Origin: Montanilutibacter psychrotolerans
GTDB lineage: Bacteria; Pseudomonadota; Gammaproteobacteria; Xanthomonadales; Xanthomonadaceae
Direction: 5' to 3'
Assembly: GCF_003719825.1 (NCBI RefSeq)
Contig: NZ_RIBS01000002.1
Coordinates: 186,001-250,000 of the forward strand
DNA length: 64,000 nucleotides
Part shown: positions 1 to 9,378 of the stretch, one piece after another
Numbering within the stretch: position 1 is the stretch's first letter
Layout: each line of letters opens with the position of its first letter
The notes under the pieces: generated by a model
The model's input: only the letters and a program-made list of their open reading frames with translations
Databases searched by the model: none
What the model was told of the DNA's origin: nothing
Position numbers and translations under genes: made by a program

Positions 1-848
1 TGGCCGCGTTCGCTGAGCTCGGCCAGTGCCTCCACCGAGTCGTTGACCCCGCGCAGCAGCACGGCCTGGTTGAGCAGCATCACCCCGGTGCCGCGCAGGC
101 TCGCCAGGGCGGCGTCCACCTGGGCGTCGAACTCGCGGGCGTGGTTGGCGTGCAGGACCACCGTCACCGGCCAGGGCAATGCCGACAGCCACTCCAGCAG
201 GGCGGCATCGACGCGTTCGGGCAGCACCACTGGCAGGCGGGTGTGGATGCGCAGGCGCTTGAGGTGGCCGATCGTGGCCAGCGCATCGGTCAGTTCGGCA
301 AGCTTCGACGTCGACAGCGACCAGGGGTCGCCGCCCGACAGGATCACCTCGTCGATCGACGCGTCGGCGCGGATCAACTCGACCGCGTTGCGCCACCCGG
401 CCGCGGCCGCGGTCTCCTCGGCATACGGGAAGTGCCGGCGGAAGCAATAGCGGCAATGGATCGCGCAGCTGCCCGTGCTGACCAGCAGGGCCCGGCCGCG
501 GTACTTGCGGATCACGCCGTCGCCGGCCTTGGCGGCCCCGTCGCCTACCGCGTCCAGGCTGAAGCCCGGCATCGGGTGCATCTCGGCATCCAGCGGCAGC
601 ACCTGGCGCAGCAACGGGTCGTTCGGGTCGCCGTGGCGCATGCGTGCCACGAAGCCGCGCGGTACCCGCAGTGGGAACTGCGCGGCCGCCTCGTCGGAGA
701 TCGCCAGGGCGGCCGATTCCAGGCCGAGCATCGCCAGCAGTTCGCGTGGATCGCGCACCGCGTCGCGCCACAGCTGTTGCCAGCGCGGAGTCGGCATCGG
801 GGCGATGGCGGAGGGCGGCTGCAAGGAGGCCGGGGCTGCGGGTATCAT
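1..848 (-). CDS. epmB: EF-P beta-lysylation protein EpmB, C-terminus beyond window
   Basis: Radical-SAM lysine 2,3-aminomutase-like enzyme that makes (R)-beta-lysine for modification of elongation factor P. Reading the minus strand from an ATG at 848 gives an open frame to the window edge (about 282 codons, no stop), so the C-terminal part is missing. The radical-SAM CxxxCxxC motif is visible as CAIHCRYCF, with Cys128, Cys132 and Cys135, followed by RRHFPY as in EpmB, and ILSGGDPWSL about 40 residues later. The gene is divergent from efp with a 139-bp gap, the common arrangement for this pair. The start is the first ATG of the frame; the function is firm, the exact start less so. Confidence 0.93.
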   Translation of the reverse strand, partial: MIPAAPASLQPPSAIAPMPTPRWQQLWRDAVRDPRELLAMLGLESAALAISDEAAAQFPLRVPRGFVARMRHGDPNDPLLRQVLPLDAEMHPMPGFSLDAVGDGAAKAGDGVIRKYRGRALLVSTGSCAIHCRYCFRRHFPYAEETAAAAGWRNAVELIRADASIDEVILSGGDPWSLSTSKLAELTDALATIGHLKRLRIHTRLPVVLPERVDAALLEWLSALPWPVTVVLHANHAREFDAQVDAALASLRGTGVMLLNQAVLLRGVNDSVEALAELSERG

Positions 849-987
849 GCGGGTCCGTTTTTTGCGCTGGTGCGGCCTTTGGCGGCCGCGCAGCCCGGCA
901 TTCTAGCGCCCGCCGATCCAGGCGGCCCGGAGACAGCCGTTCCGACGGACTGCTCCAACCCCCTCACATTTCCGCAGGAGTTCCAGC

Positions 988-1554
988 ATGGCCACCTATG
1001 GCATGAACGACGTCAAGAACGGGATGAAGATCCTGGTCAACCGCGACCCGTGCATCATCACCGAGACCGAGTACGTCAAGCCGGGCAAGGGCCAGGCCTT
1101 CACCCGCGTGAAGTACCGCAGCATCAAGTCCGGCCGCGTGGTCGAAATGACCATGAAGGCCACCGACGACGTCGAGGCCGCGGACGTCGTCGACACCGAC
1201 ATGCAGTTCCTGTACGCCGATGGCGAGTACTGGCACTTCATGAACCCGGAGAGCTTCGAGCAGGTCCAGTCCGACAAGGCCGGCATGGGCGGCGCCGAAA
1301 AGTGGCTCAAGGGCGAGGAAGAGTGCGTGGTGACGCTGTGGAACGGCGTGCCGATCATGGTCCAGCCGCCGAACTTCGTTGAGCTGAAGATCGTCGAGAC
1401 CGACCCGGGCGTTCGCGGCGACACCTCGGGTGGCGGCGGCAAGCCGGCCACGCTCGAGACTGGCGCGGTGGTGCGCGTGCCGCTGTTCGTCAGCCAGGAC
1501 GAGACCGTCAAGGTCGACACCCGCTCGGGTGAGTACGTCAGCCGCGTCAAGTAA
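988..1554 (+). CDS. efp: Elongation factor P
   Basis: Translation factor that relieves ribosome stalling at polyproline stretches. The 188-residue length is the family norm and the three-domain KOW/OB/OB sequence is complete. The modified lysine is present as Lys34 in the loop PGKGQAF, the target of EpmA/EpmB beta-lysylation, which fits the divergent epmB. It starts [10 protein letters not shown] with a GCAGGAGTT ribosome site about 10 bases upstream of the ATG. It is followed by a GC-rich hairpin. The secreted subtilisin in this window (minus strand, 32195-34270) carries a run of nine prolines, the kind of product that would need EF-P. Confidence 0.98.
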   Translation: MATYGMNDVKNGMKILVNRDPCIITETEYVKPGKGQAFTRVKYRSIKSGRVVEMTMKATDDVEAADVVDTDMQFLYADGEYWHFMNPESFEQVQSDKAGMGGAEKWLKGEEECVVTLWNGVPIMVQPPNFVELKIVETDPGVRGDTSGGGGKPATLETGAVVRVPLFVSQDETVKVDTRSGEYVSRVK

Positions 1555-1565
1555 GACCGCCGACC

Positions 1566-1585
1566 CCGCGCGCTCCGGCGCGCGG
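1566..1585 (+). terminator. Hairpin after efp
   Basis: Perfect 8-bp stem CCGCGCGC / GCGCGCGG with a TCCG loop, 11 bases after the efp stop codon. There is no clear T-run, so it is either a weak intrinsic terminator or only an mRNA 3'-end stabiliser. Confidence 0.5.
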
Positions 1586-1731
1586 AACGACCGCCGTCGT
1601 GCCCGGCGCGATGGCGGCCGATCGCGGAACACGATCGCAGGACGCGATGGTGCGGCGTGGCATCTCGCCAGGTGCATGCCCGCCCTCGACAGGGACGCCC
1701 GGCCATCCCGGGACCACGACAAAGGAAACGC

Positions 1732-3075
1732 ATGACGACCGAACACGCACCCCAGCCCTGCGACCTGTTGATCGAAGCCGGCTGGGTCGTGCCGGTCATC
1801 CCGCACGGCGTGGCCCTCGAGGACCACGCCGTTGTCGTCACGGCCGGCGCCATCGTCGCCGTGCTGCCCACCGCCGAGGCCCGTCGACGCTACGTCGCCG
1901 GCGAGACCGTCTCGCGCCCGGATGCGGCGCTGATCCCGGGCCTGGTCAACGCCCACACGCACAACCCGATGACGCTGCTGCGCGGCATCGCCGACGATCT
2001 GCCGCTGATGGAATGGCTGCAGGGCCACATCTGGCCGATCGAGGGTGCGGTGATCGGGCCGGAGTTCGTCGCCGACGGCATCACCCTGGCAATCGCCGAG
2101 ATGCTGCGCGGCGGCACCACCTGCGCCAACGAGAACTACTTCTTCCCCGACGTGCAGGCCGCCGTCTACAAGCGCCATGGCTTCCGTGCGCGCGTTGGCC
2201 TGCCGGTGATCGATTTCCCCACCGCCTGGGCGAAGTCCGACGACGAGTACTTCGACAAGGCAGGCGAAGTCTGGGACCAGTGGCGCGATGACCCGCTGGT
2301 GGCGACGGCGTTTGCCCCGCACGCGCCGTACACGGTGTCGGATACGAGCTTCGAACGCATCCGCATGCTGTCCGACCAGCTCGACATCCCCGTGCACTGC
2401 CATGTGCACGAGACGGCCCACGAGTGCGACGAATCTCAGGCCACGCATGGCCAGCGCCCGCTCGCGCGGCTGGACCGCCTGGGCCTGGTCAACGATCGCC
2501 TGATCGCCGTGCACATGACCCAGCTGAACTCCGCCGAGATCGCACTGTGCGCGCAGCGTGGCGTCAGCGTGGTGCATTGCCCGGAATCCAACCTCAAGCT
2601 GGCCTCGGGTTTCTGCCCGGTCGGAAATCTGCAGCGCGGCGGCGTCAACGTCGCCATCGGCACCGACGGCTGCGCCAGCAACAACGACCTGGACATGTTC
2701 GGCGAGATGCGCACCGCGGCCCTGCTGGCCAAGGCCGTGTCCGGCGACGCGTCCGCGCTCGACGCCGCCAGCGCGCTGCATGCGGCCACGCTGGGTGGCG
2801 CAAAGGCGCTGGGCTTCGACGACCGGATCGGCTCGATCGAGCCGGGCAAGATGGCCGACCTGGCCTGCGTCGACCTGGGTCAACTGGAAACCCAGCCGCT
2901 GCACCACGTGATCTCGCAACTGGTCTACGCCACCGGCCGGCACCAGATCAGCGATGTGTGGATCGCAGGGCGTGCGAAGCTGCGCCAGCGCGTGCTGGTC
3001 GACCTGGATGTCGAGGCGCTGGTGGCCAACGCGCGCCAATGGCGCAGCCGGATCGCCGGTATCCGGATCTCATGA
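1732..3075 (+). CDS. TRZ/ATZ family amidohydrolase (methylthioadenosine/S-adenosylhomocysteine deaminase-like)
   Basis: Metal-dependent cytosolic deaminase of the amidohydrolase superfamily, most likely acting on 5'-methylthioadenosine or S-adenosylhomocysteine. The 447-residue protein shows the metal-binding HTH at residues 75-77 after the strand LIPGLVNAH, a second ligand block HCHVHE near residue 222, an HMTQ block near 257 and the catalytic aspartate in GTDGCASNN near 310. The ATG at 1732 is preceded by AAAGGAAA; an in-frame ATG at 1657 lies upstream without family-like sequence after it. It sits directly before ubiG, an SAM-dependent methyltransferase gene, so a role in clearing SAM by-products is plausible. 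Chlorohydrolase-like substrates cannot be excluded from sequence alone. Confidence 0.88.
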   Translation: MTTEHAPQPCDLLIEAGWVVPVIPHGVALEDHAVVVTAGAIVAVLPTAEARRRYVAGETVSRPDAALIPGLVNAHTHNPMTLLRGIADDLPLMEWLQGHIWPIEGAVIGPEFVADGITLAIAEMLRGGTTCANENYFFPDVQAAVYKRHGFRARVGLPVIDFPTAWAKSDDEYFDKAGEVWDQWRDDPLVATAFAPHAPYTVSDTSFERIRMLSDQLDIPVHCHVHETAHECDESQATHGQRPLARLDRLGLVNDRLIAVHMTQLNSAEIALCAQRGVSVVHCPESNLKLASGFCPVGNLQRGGVNVAIGTDGCASNNDLDMFGEMRTAALLAKAVSGDASALDAASALHAATLGGAKALGFDDRIGSIEPGKMADLACVDLGQLETQPLHHVISQLVYATGRHQISDVWIAGRAKLRQRVLVDLDVEALVANARQWRSRIAGIRIS

Positions 3076-3217
3076 TCTGCACCTCGCAACTTCCGCCATT
3101 TCGTTTCCGTTTCCTGGGCTCGGCGTCACTGGGTGAATCGCGCCCGAAGTCCGGCCCTCCCGGCCCGCGTCCGATGAGGCGGGCCAGCCGTAACGATGCT
3201 TTCCTGGATGTGCCGCC

Positions 3218-3946
3218 ATGACCGACCCTTCCGCCGCGCCCAACGACAACTTCAGCCAGGCCGAGCTCGACAAGTTCGGCGCACTGGCCAACCGCTGGTG
3301 GGACCCGGAAGGCCCGCAGAAGGCACTGCACGCGCTGAACCCGGCGCGCCTGGGTTATGTGGCCCAGCGCACCACGTTGCGCGGTGCGCGCGTGCTCGAC
3401 GTCGGCTGCGGCGCCGGTCTGCTCAGCGAAGCGCTGGCCGTCGAAGGCGCGCAGGTCACCGCGCTCGACCTGGCGCCGGAACTGGTCAAGGTGGCCAAGC
3501 TGCACCGGCTGGAAACCGGCGTGGAGGTCGACTACCGCCTGCAGTCGGTGGAGTCGCTGGCGGCGGAGCTGCCCGGCAGTTTCGATGCGATCACCTGCAT
3601 GGAGATGCTCGAGCACGTGCCCGACCCGGGCGCGATCATCGCCGCCTGCGCAACGCTGTTGAAGCCTGGCGGGCGTCTGTTCCTGTCGACGCTCAACCGC
3701 ACACCGGCGGCATTCGCGTTGGCCATCGTCGGCGCCGAGTACGTCGCGGGGCTGCTGCCCAAGGGCACCCACACCTATCGCGATTTCATCAAGCCGTCCG
3801 AACTGGCCGCCTGGCTGCGCGAGGCCGACCTGCGACTCGAGGACGTCAGCGGACTGATGTACGAACCGTGGAACAACTCGGCCAAGGTGATCTCGCGCAC
3901 CGACGTGAACTACCTGGCCTGCGCGGTGAAGCCAGGCGGGGAGTGA
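3218..3946 (+). CDS. ubiG: Ubiquinone biosynthesis O-methyltransferase UbiG
   Basis: SAM-dependent O-methyltransferase acting in both O-methylation steps of ubiquinone synthesis. At 242 residues it has the family length. The N-terminus carries the UbiG signature [13 protein letters not shown] and [10 protein letters not shown]; the SAM-binding motif [17 protein letters not shown] is at about residues 57-72, with the acidic motif II around ALDLAP and the EMLEHVPDP motif after it. Class I methyltransferase fold, probably membrane-associated with the Ubi complex. It lies 142 bp after the amidohydrolase, which could remove its S-adenosylhomocysteine-derived by-product. Confidence 0.96.
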   Translation: MTDPSAAPNDNFSQAELDKFGALANRWWDPEGPQKALHALNPARLGYVAQRTTLRGARVLDVGCGAGLLSEALAVEGAQVTALDLAPELVKVAKLHRLETGVEVDYRLQSVESLAAELPGSFDAITCMEMLEHVPDPGAIIAACATLLKPGGRLFLSTLNRTPAAFALAIVGAEYVAGLLPKGTHTYRDFIKPSELAAWLREADLRLEDVSGLMYEPWNNSAKVISRTDVNYLACAVKPGGE

Positions 3947-3950
3947 CGTG

Positions 3951-4022
3951 AGGATTCGGGACTCTCGGGACTCGGGGCTCGGGGCTCGGGACTCTCGGGA
4001 CTCGGGACTCGGGACTCGGGAC
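3951..4022 (+). repeat. Degenerate heptad tandem array, block 1 (CTCGGGA/CTCGGGG)
   Basis: About ten imperfect copies of a 7-bp unit (CTCGGGA, CTCGGGG, with two copies shifted to CTCTCGGGA) start a few bases after the ubiG stop. The G-rich side is on the plus strand. It carries no credible coding sequence. Similar heptad arrays are common between genes in Xanthomonadaceae. Confidence 0.85.
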
Positions 4023-4130
4023 CTGTGGCGCCTGTGGTCTGTGGCCGACATCGTGATTCGGGTCGGCGAGGCGGTTCAGTGCAATGGGATCTGAGACCAC
4101 TCCTCCTACCGAGCTGATCAAGATCAAGCC

Positions 4131-4257
4131 CCTGAACCCTGAACCCTGAACCCCGAACCTCGAACCCCGCACCCCGCACCCCGCACCCCGCACCCCGCAC
4201 CCCGACCCCCGACCCCCGACCCCCGACCCCCGACCCCCGACCCCCGAACCCCGAGTC
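4131..4257 (-). repeat. Degenerate heptad tandem array, block 2 (CCTGAAC to CCCGCAC to CCCGACC)
   Basis: About eighteen consecutive 7-bp units that evolve in blocks along the array: first CCTGAAC, then CCCGAAC and CTCGAAC, about five CCCGCAC, about six CCCGACC/CCCCCGA and a final CCCGAGT. The C-rich side is on the plus strand, so it is inverted relative to block 1, 108 bp away. It ends three bases before the gph ATG, so it occupies the whole ribosome-binding region of gph. Confidence 0.88.
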
Positions 4258-4259
4258 CC

Positions 4260-4934
4260 ATGCCCACCCGATTCCCCAAAGCCGTGCTGTTCGACCTCGA
4301 TGGCACGCTGCTCGACAGCGCGCCGGACATGCTCGCCGCCGTCAACGCCATGCGCGCCGCGCGCGGCCGGCCCGACATGGCCCTGGCCGACCTGCGTCCG
4401 CACGTGTCCAAGGGCGCGCGGGCGATGGTGGGTGCGGCGTTCGACGATGTCGACGCGCAACAGCGCGATGGCTGGATCCCCGAGTTTCTCGCGCTCTACC
4501 AACGCGAGCTGGGCCGGCACGGTGCGCCGTTTGCCGGTGTCGAAGCCATGCTCGCCGCGCTCGAGGCGCAGGGCTGCGTCTGGGGCATCGTCACCAACAA
4601 GCCCGAGTACCTCGCGGTGCAGCTGATCCCGCTGCTGGGTTGGCAACACCGCTGTGCGGTGCTGATCGGCGGCGACACCCTGGCGGCACGCAAGCCCGAT
4701 CCGTTGCCGCTGCTGGTTGCCGCGCAGCGCATCGACGTGGCGCCGGAAGACTGCGTGTACGTCGGCGACGACGAGCGCGACATCATCGCCGCGCGCGCCG
4801 CCGGCATGCCGTCGGTGGTCGCGCTGTGGGGCTACCGCCTGGCCGAGGACGATCCGCTGGCCTGGAACGGCGACGTGCTGATCGAGGACGCCGGCGAGCT
4901 GTGCGCAGCAGCGGCCTGGCCGGCAACACCATGA
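4260..4934 (+). CDS. gph: Phosphoglycolate phosphatase, HAD superfamily
   Basis: Hydrolyses 2-phosphoglycolate. The 224-residue protein has all HAD motifs: FDLDGTLLDS with nucleophile Asp12 and acid Asp14, the TNKPEY region near residue 105, and VYVGDDERDIIAARAAGM near 164-181. The ATG follows the last heptad repeat directly, so no Shine-Dalgarno sequence is visible; translation may be leader-poor or use a later start, though the conserved FDLDGT motif is only 10 residues in and no other start fits. The stop overlaps the next gene as ATGA, implying coupling. In this family the gene usually follows ubiG. Confidence 0.95.
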   Translation: MPTRFPKAVLFDLDGTLLDSAPDMLAAVNAMRAARGRPDMALADLRPHVSKGARAMVGAAFDDVDAQQRDGWIPEFLALYQRELGRHGAPFAGVEAMLAALEAQGCVWGIVTNKPEYLAVQLIPLLGWQHRCAVLIGGDTLAARKPDPLPLLVAAQRIDVAPEDCVYVGDDERDIIAARAAGMPSVVALWGYRLAEDDPLAWNGDVLIEDAGELCAAAAWPATP

Positions 4935-5698
4935 GCGCGCCGGACATCGACAGCCGTGACGACGGCGGCGAAGCGCTGGCCGATTTCATCGGCAAGTGGC
5001 GGGTGCGCTGGCCGGAATGGCCGCTGGCGGAGGTGTTTGTGCCCGTCGGGCAACGCGCCGCCGCCCTGGCCTGGGCCACCTTGCAGCAGGAACTGGGCGA
5101 CGCGGCCTGGGGCGGCAGCGATGCGCGCCCGGGCGCGGCCAAGCTGGCCTGGTGGCAGGAGGAGCTGGCTGGCTGGTCCCGGGGCGCCCGCCGCCACCCG
5201 CTGGGCGTCGCCTTGCAGCGTCTGCCGGCGCCGTGGGCGGCACTGGCGGCGGCGTTGCCGGCGCTGGCCGCCAGTCGCGAGCGCCCGCGCGATCTCGACG
5301 AAGCCGCCGCGATGCTGCAGCCGTTCGCGCTGGCCATCGCCCGCATCGACGCGGCGCTGTCGCCAGCGGAGGCGTCCGCCGACGGCGACGCCGATCGCAC
5401 GGAGGCTCGCGCTACGGCCGATGCCGCCGTGATCACGGCCTGCCTGCTGCAGGCGCGTGGCCTGCACGGCGACGAGACGCAGGTGCCACTGGCGATGCTG
5501 GCGCGGGCCGGCGAGGGCAACGCGAGCGCCGCCTGGATCAACGAGCAGACCGCCCGGTGGCCCGGCCAGCGGGCGTCGACCCGGCTGCGACGAGTCCACG
5601 CGGCCCTGGCACGCGAACGGCTGCGCCGCGGCGATGCGGTCCGTCCGCTGCCGGCCTGGTCGACGCTCTGGCAGGCCTGGCGCGCCGCCCGCAACTGA
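4931..5698 (+). CDS. Squalene/phytoene synthase-like protein
   Basis: 255-residue protein translationally coupled to gph (ATGA overlap). The helix KLAWWQEELAGW at about residues 71-82 resembles the (R)LxWWRxEL substrate-pocket helix of squalene/phytoene synthases and of NDUFAF6-like relatives. The typical DxxxD metal-binding pairs are not obvious: the region ARIDAALSPAEAS has single acidic residues, so catalytic prenyl-transfer activity is doubtful. The rest is all-alpha and rich in alanine and tryptophan. No signal peptide. A role in isoprenoid or quinone metabolism is suggested only by the neighbourhood of ubiG; function unproven. Confidence 0.7.
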   Translation: MSAPDIDSRDDGGEALADFIGKWRVRWPEWPLAEVFVPVGQRAAALAWATLQQELGDAAWGGSDARPGAAKLAWWQEELAGWSRGARRHPLGVALQRLPAPWAALAAALPALAASRERPRDLDEAAAMLQPFALAIARIDAALSPAEASADGDADRTEARATADAAVITACLLQARGLHGDETQVPLAMLARAGEGNASAAWINEQTARWPGQRASTRLRRVHAALARERLRRGDAVRPLPAWSTLWQAWRAARN

Positions 5699-5788
5699 CT
5701 GTTGCAGGTGCGAGGGAGGGGGCGGCCGGCGGGCCGGCTAGAATGGCCCCCGTTGCGAACCCCACGCGCCGCCCCCACCTGTGCTGAC

Positions 5789-6733
5789 GTGACCAATCCC
5801 CCGCATAGCCTCCATCCCGCCGTCGTACGCGAACTCCCCGACGTGGCGTTCGACGCCGCCGCCATGGCGCGTCCGCTCGACTGGGTCGGGATGTCGAACA
5901 TCGCCCTGCCACTGCGCGTCGCCTCCCCGGGAGGCGATCCGATCCAGGTCGCCGCCTCGGTCGACGTCGGTGTCGACCTGACCTCGGCCGACACGCGCGG
6001 CATCCACATGTCGCGGCTCTACCTGCGCCTGCAGGACGCGTTTGCCAGCGAAGTGGTGACCCCGGCTGGCCTGCGCCGCGTGCTGCAGTCGCTGGTGGAT
6101 TCGCAGGCCGGCATCTCCTCACAGGCACGCCTGGCGCTGCGCTACGACCAGTTGCTGCTGCGGCCCGCGCTGGCCAGCGGCAACGCCGGCTGGAAGCGCT
6201 ATCCGGTCGAGATCGACGCCAACCTCAGCGGCGGTCACCTGCGCCTGGCGCTGAAGTTCTCGGTCGAATATTCCAGTACGTGTCCGGCGTCTGCCGCGTT
6301 GTCGCGCCAGCTCAACGCCGAGCGCTTCAGCGAGGATTTCGCGGTCGCCCGGCCGTTGTCGGCCGCGGTGGTGAGTGACTGGCTGGCGTCGGAGCGTGGC
6401 CTGGCCGCCACGCCGCACGCGCAGCGCAGCCGCGCTTCGATGCGCGTCGAGTTGCGCCCGCAGTTCGACGAACTGCCATTGGCGGCATTGATCGATGCGG
6501 TCGAGCACGCGCTGGGCACGCCGGTCCAGACCGCCGTCAAGCGCGACGACGAGCAGGCCTTCGCCCGCCTCAATGCCGAGAACCTCATGTTCTGCGAGGA
6601 CGCTGCGCGCCGTGTCGCTGCGGTGCTCGCCGCCGATCCGCGCATCGAGCGATTCGAGGCAGAGGTCGAGCACTACGAAAGCCTGCACCCGCACGATGCG
6701 GTGGCGCGGGTCAGCGGCGTCAACGTCGCTTGA
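5789..6733 (+). CDS. folE2: GTP cyclohydrolase FolE2 (type IB)
   Basis: Converts GTP to 7,8-dihydroneopterin triphosphate, the first step of folate synthesis; type IB uses metals other than zinc and replaces zinc-dependent FolE. The 314-residue product starts at a GTG (VTNPPHSLHP) with no strong ribosome site; the frame is open further up to 5702 but the upstream residues are low-complexity. Family blocks include WVGMSNIALPLRV near the N-terminus, DLTSADTRGIHMSRLY, the active-site cysteine in STCPASAALSRQ, and ENLMFCEDAARRV near the C-terminus. Monocistronic between a squalene-synthase-like gene and the convergent rnt. Confidence 0.93.
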   Translation: MTNPPHSLHPAVVRELPDVAFDAAAMARPLDWVGMSNIALPLRVASPGGDPIQVAASVDVGVDLTSADTRGIHMSRLYLRLQDAFASEVVTPAGLRRVLQSLVDSQAGISSQARLALRYDQLLLRPALASGNAGWKRYPVEIDANLSGGHLRLALKFSVEYSSTCPASAALSRQLNAERFSEDFAVARPLSAAVVSDWLASERGLAATPHAQRSRASMRVELRPQFDELPLAALIDAVEHALGTPVQTAVKRDDEQAFARLNAENLMFCEDAARRVAAVLAADPRIERFEAEVEHYESLHPHDAVARVSGVNVA

Positions 6734-6820
6734 AGTGAGCGCGTCACCGCGGCTCCCGCGGTGACGAATGCGTCGGCGATGTCGCGCCGATGTCGCCCGA
6801 CGAGCCTCAGCCGGGCGGCA

Positions 6821-7507
6821 TCAACCGGCCGACGTCAACCGCGGCAGCGCGTTGACGATCCGGCAGAACAGCTGCGCGGTGCGCTCGGTGTCGTACACCG
6901 CCGAATGCGCCTGGTTGCCGTCCCACTCCAGGCCCGAGGCCTGCACCGCGCGCGCAAGCACGGTCTGGCCGTAGGCGACACCGGCCAGGGTGACCGTGTC
7001 GAACACGCTGAACGGATGGAACGGGTTGCGCTTGTGGCCGCAACGCGCGACGGCGGCGTTGAGGAAATTGAGATCGAAGTGGGCGTTGTGACCGACCAGG
7101 ATCGCGCGCTGGCAGCCGTGCCGCTTGGCTGCCTCGCGCACCGGCGCAAACACGTGATCGAGCGCCGCGCGCTCGTTGCGTGCCGCGCGGAACGGGTGGT
7201 CGACATCGATGCCGGTGATCTCCAGCGACTTCGGGTCGATCTCGGTGCCGGGTGCCGGCATCACATGGCTGCTGGTGATCTCACCGACCACGAGCTGGCC
7301 GTTCTCGTCGAGGTCCAGCGGAGCGACCGCGATCTCGAGCAGGGCATGGCGGTTCCAGTCGAAGCCGCCGGTTTCCACATCCACCACCACCGGCAGGAAG
7401 CCGCGAAAGCGGGACGCCAGCGTGCCGGGCGCCGATGTGGTGGTGGCTTCGGCGGCAGGGGCGGGGGCGGCGATCCCGGAGGGGACGTCGACGGGCATTG
7501 CGGGCAT
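6821..7507 (-). CDS. rnt: Ribonuclease T
   Basis: DEDDh-family 3'-5' exonuclease that trims the 3' ends of tRNA and other small RNAs. Catalytic motifs are [10 protein letters not shown] (Asp43, Glu45), [14 protein letters not shown] (Exo II) and [14 protein letters not shown] (Exo IIIepsilon His and Asp). The product is 228 residues from the ATG at 7507; another ATG at 7498 is possible. About 36 residues of alanine/threonine-rich sequence precede the domain, longer than in E. coli RNase T. It lies downstream of the bufferin operon on the same strand but 164 bp away, so it probably has its own transcript. Confidence 0.92.
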   Translation of the reverse strand: MPAMPVDVPSGIAAPAPAAEATTTSAPGTLASRFRGFLPVVVDVETGGFDWNRHALLEIAVAPLDLDENGQLVVGEITSSHVMPAPGTEIDPKSLEITGIDVDHPFRAARNERAALDHVFAPVREAAKRHGCQRAILVGHNAHFDLNFLNAAVARCGHKRNPFHPFSVFDTVTLAGVAYGQTVLARAVQASGLEWDGNQAHSAVYDTERTAQLFCRIVNALPRLTSAG

Positions 7508-7671
7508 GGCGGGACTCGGTACGGCGTTGGTGCGGTGCGGAAGCCTAGCAGACCGACCCGGAACCCGGACGTTGCGGCTCCCTTCGGTCGGCGGTCGGCG
7601 GGGTTGCTGACGCCGGTGCGCTTGGCTGGCGCGCCGTCGCGCCGGGTCATCGAGTCGTCGGAATGCGGCTG

Positions 7672-8484
7672 TCAGTCCGCGCTCGAGGTAGCCGTCAGGA
7701 CGCCACTGGCCTGCATCTGGCGCAGCAGCGGCACGCCGTGCGCGACGAATGCGCTGGCATCGTCGCTGCCAGCCTCGACGGCCAGCGCCAGCAGCAACGT
7801 GCGGCCCGTCGCTCCCGGCCCGGCTTCCAGCAGCTGGAGCAGGCGGAATGCCAGCGGGCTCAGTTCGGAAAAGCGCACATTGCCGTCGCGTTCGCGTCGA
7901 ACCAGCAGCAACGTGGGCGTGTCCGGTGGCGTGTCGGGGCGATGGTCCGGGCCGATCCTGTGCACGGGCCACCGGTAAGCCAATGGCCAGGCCAGTGGCG
8001 ACAGCGCCAGGCCCGTGTCCACCAGGTCCGATTCGTCGGCAGGCGTCCAAGGCGCGGGCGCCGCCGACTCGTCGATCTGCAGCGCCAGCTCGACCCACTC
8101 GTAATGCGCCAGCTCGGGCAGGAATGCCGGCAGGTCGCGCTCGTGCAACGGCACCTGCGCGAGGTAGTCGGTGAACTCGCCCGCGATGCGCGTGAACAGC
8201 GGCGAGCGACAGCGGTGCTCGCGATAGAAATCGCGCACCAGCGTGCGCCAGGCACCGTCGTCGAGCAGCCTGCGGATCACCGGAAAGCTGCCGGCCAGCA
8301 GGCCGGCGAGATTGTTGAACAGCAACTCGCGATACACCGCCAGGCGGCGTTCCTCGATGCCGGGCGGTGCAGGGATGGACTGCGGATCGCGCAGGTGCCG
8401 TGTCAGCTCGAACTGTTGCTCGCGCAGGCGCGCGGGCGCTTGGGCGATCGGTGTGTCGGCAGTGGGTCGGTCAGGCGTGGGCAT
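7672..8484 (-). CDS. bufC: BufC/HvfC-family partner protein (DUF2063-type N-terminal domain)
   Basis: 270-residue partner of the MNIO enzyme encoded just upstream. These proteins deliver the precursor peptide to the enzyme. Seen: an N-terminal helical domain with [45 protein letters not shown] and the conserved [23 protein letters not shown] block, typical of the family annotated as 'putative DNA-binding domain' (a DNA-binding role is not supported here). The C-terminal half has [16 protein letters not shown]. The start overlaps the end of bufB by 14 bp, so the two are coupled. No signal peptide, cytoplasmic. Confidence 0.88.
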   Translation of the reverse strand: MPTPDRPTADTPIAQAPARLREQQFELTRHLRDPQSIPAPPGIEERRLAVYRELLFNNLAGLLAGSFPVIRRLLDDGAWRTLVRDFYREHRCRSPLFTRIAGEFTDYLAQVPLHERDLPAFLPELAHYEWVELALQIDESAAPAPWTPADESDLVDTGLALSPLAWPLAYRWPVHRIGPDHRPDTPPDTPTLLLVRRERDGNVRFSELSPLAFRLLQLLEAGPGATGRTLLLALAVEAGSDDASAFVAHGVPLLRQMQASGVLTATSSAD

Positions 8485-9319
8485 GGCGGTCGGCGCGCGC
8501 GTGATCGCGCATGATCGAACGGACGGTGCCCAGTTCGGCAACCAACTCGGCGTAGGGCGGGAAATTGAAATCGCGTTCGAGCACCGTCGGACGCGCGCCG
8601 AAACGTGCGTAGGTTTCGCCCAGCAACGACCACACCGCATCCTTGACCGGTGCGCCGTGGGTGTCGATCTTGAGGTCCGGCGCTTCGTCGTAATGGCCGG
8701 CGACGTGAAGGCAGGCAATGCGATCACCTGGCAGGCCGGCAATGAACGCGCTGGCGTCGTAGCGATGATTGATCGCGTTGACGTAGACGTTGTTGACGTC
8801 CAGCAGCAGGTCGCAATCGGCTTCGGCCAACACCGCGCACGTGAACTCCAGCTCGCTCATGCGCTGGTGCGGCGCGGCGTAGTACGAAGCGTTCTCGATG
8901 GCGATGCGGCGACCGAGCAGGTCCTGTGTTTCTTGGATGCGCGCGGCGACGTGGCGCACGGCTTCTTCGGTGAACGGAATTGGTAACAGGTCGTACAACT
9001 GGCCGTCGTCGCTGCAGTAGCTCAGGTGCTCGCTGTACAGCGGGACGCGGTAGTGGTCGAGGAAATCGCGCACCTGCGCCAACAATTCGCGATCGAGCGG
9101 CGCGCAACCGCCCAGCGACAACGACAGGCCATGGCAGCACAGCGGGTGACGGGACGCCAGCTGCGCGAGCGCGTCGCCGAGGCGACCGCCCACGCCGATC
9201 CAGTTCTCCGGCGCGCATTCGAGGAAATCGAAGTCGCCGGTGGGCGCGTCCTGCAGCGGGCCCAGCAGGGCCCGCCGCAGTCCGAGTCCGACGCTCGTTG
9301 CAGGCAGCGGTCGGCTCAT
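8471..9319 (-). CDS. bufB: MNIO (DUF692/UPF0276) RiPP-modifying enzyme BufB
   Basis: Multinuclear non-heme iron-dependent oxidative enzyme with a TIM-barrel fold; family members oxidise precursor cysteines to heterocycles used for copper handling. The 282-residue sequence keeps the metal-ligand blocks: [71 protein letters not shown] and [10 protein letters not shown]. It lies 59 bp downstream of the precursor gene and overlaps bufC, giving an A-B-C order on one transcript. Cytoplasmic, acting before export of the precursor. The family assignment is firm; the product chemistry is inferred from relatives. Confidence 0.93.
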   Translation of the reverse strand: MSRPLPATSVGLGLRRALLGPLQDAPTGDFDFLECAPENWIGVGGRLGDALAQLASRHPLCCHGLSLSLGGCAPLDRELLAQVRDFLDHYRVPLYSEHLSYCSDDGQLYDLLPIPFTEEAVRHVAARIQETQDLLGRRIAIENASYYAAPHQRMSELEFTCAVLAEADCDLLLDVNNVYVNAINHRYDASAFIAGLPGDRIACLHVAGHYDEAPDLKIDTHGAPVKDAVWSLLGETYARFGARPTVLERDFNFPPYAELVAELGTVRSIMRDHARADRHAHA

Positions 9320-9378
9320 GGTTCAGCGGCAGTCCGCACAGGAAAGCACCAACGCCTGCGAGCGGACGATGCCAACCA

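Noticed and set aside
964..3039. 691-codon minus-strand frame antisense to efp and the amidohydrolase
   Set aside because: Both plus-strand genes carry full family motifs; the antisense product has none.
3951..4257. CRISPR array as explanation for the short repeats after ubiG
   Set aside because: Units are 7 bp and contiguous with no spacers; no cas gene is nearby.
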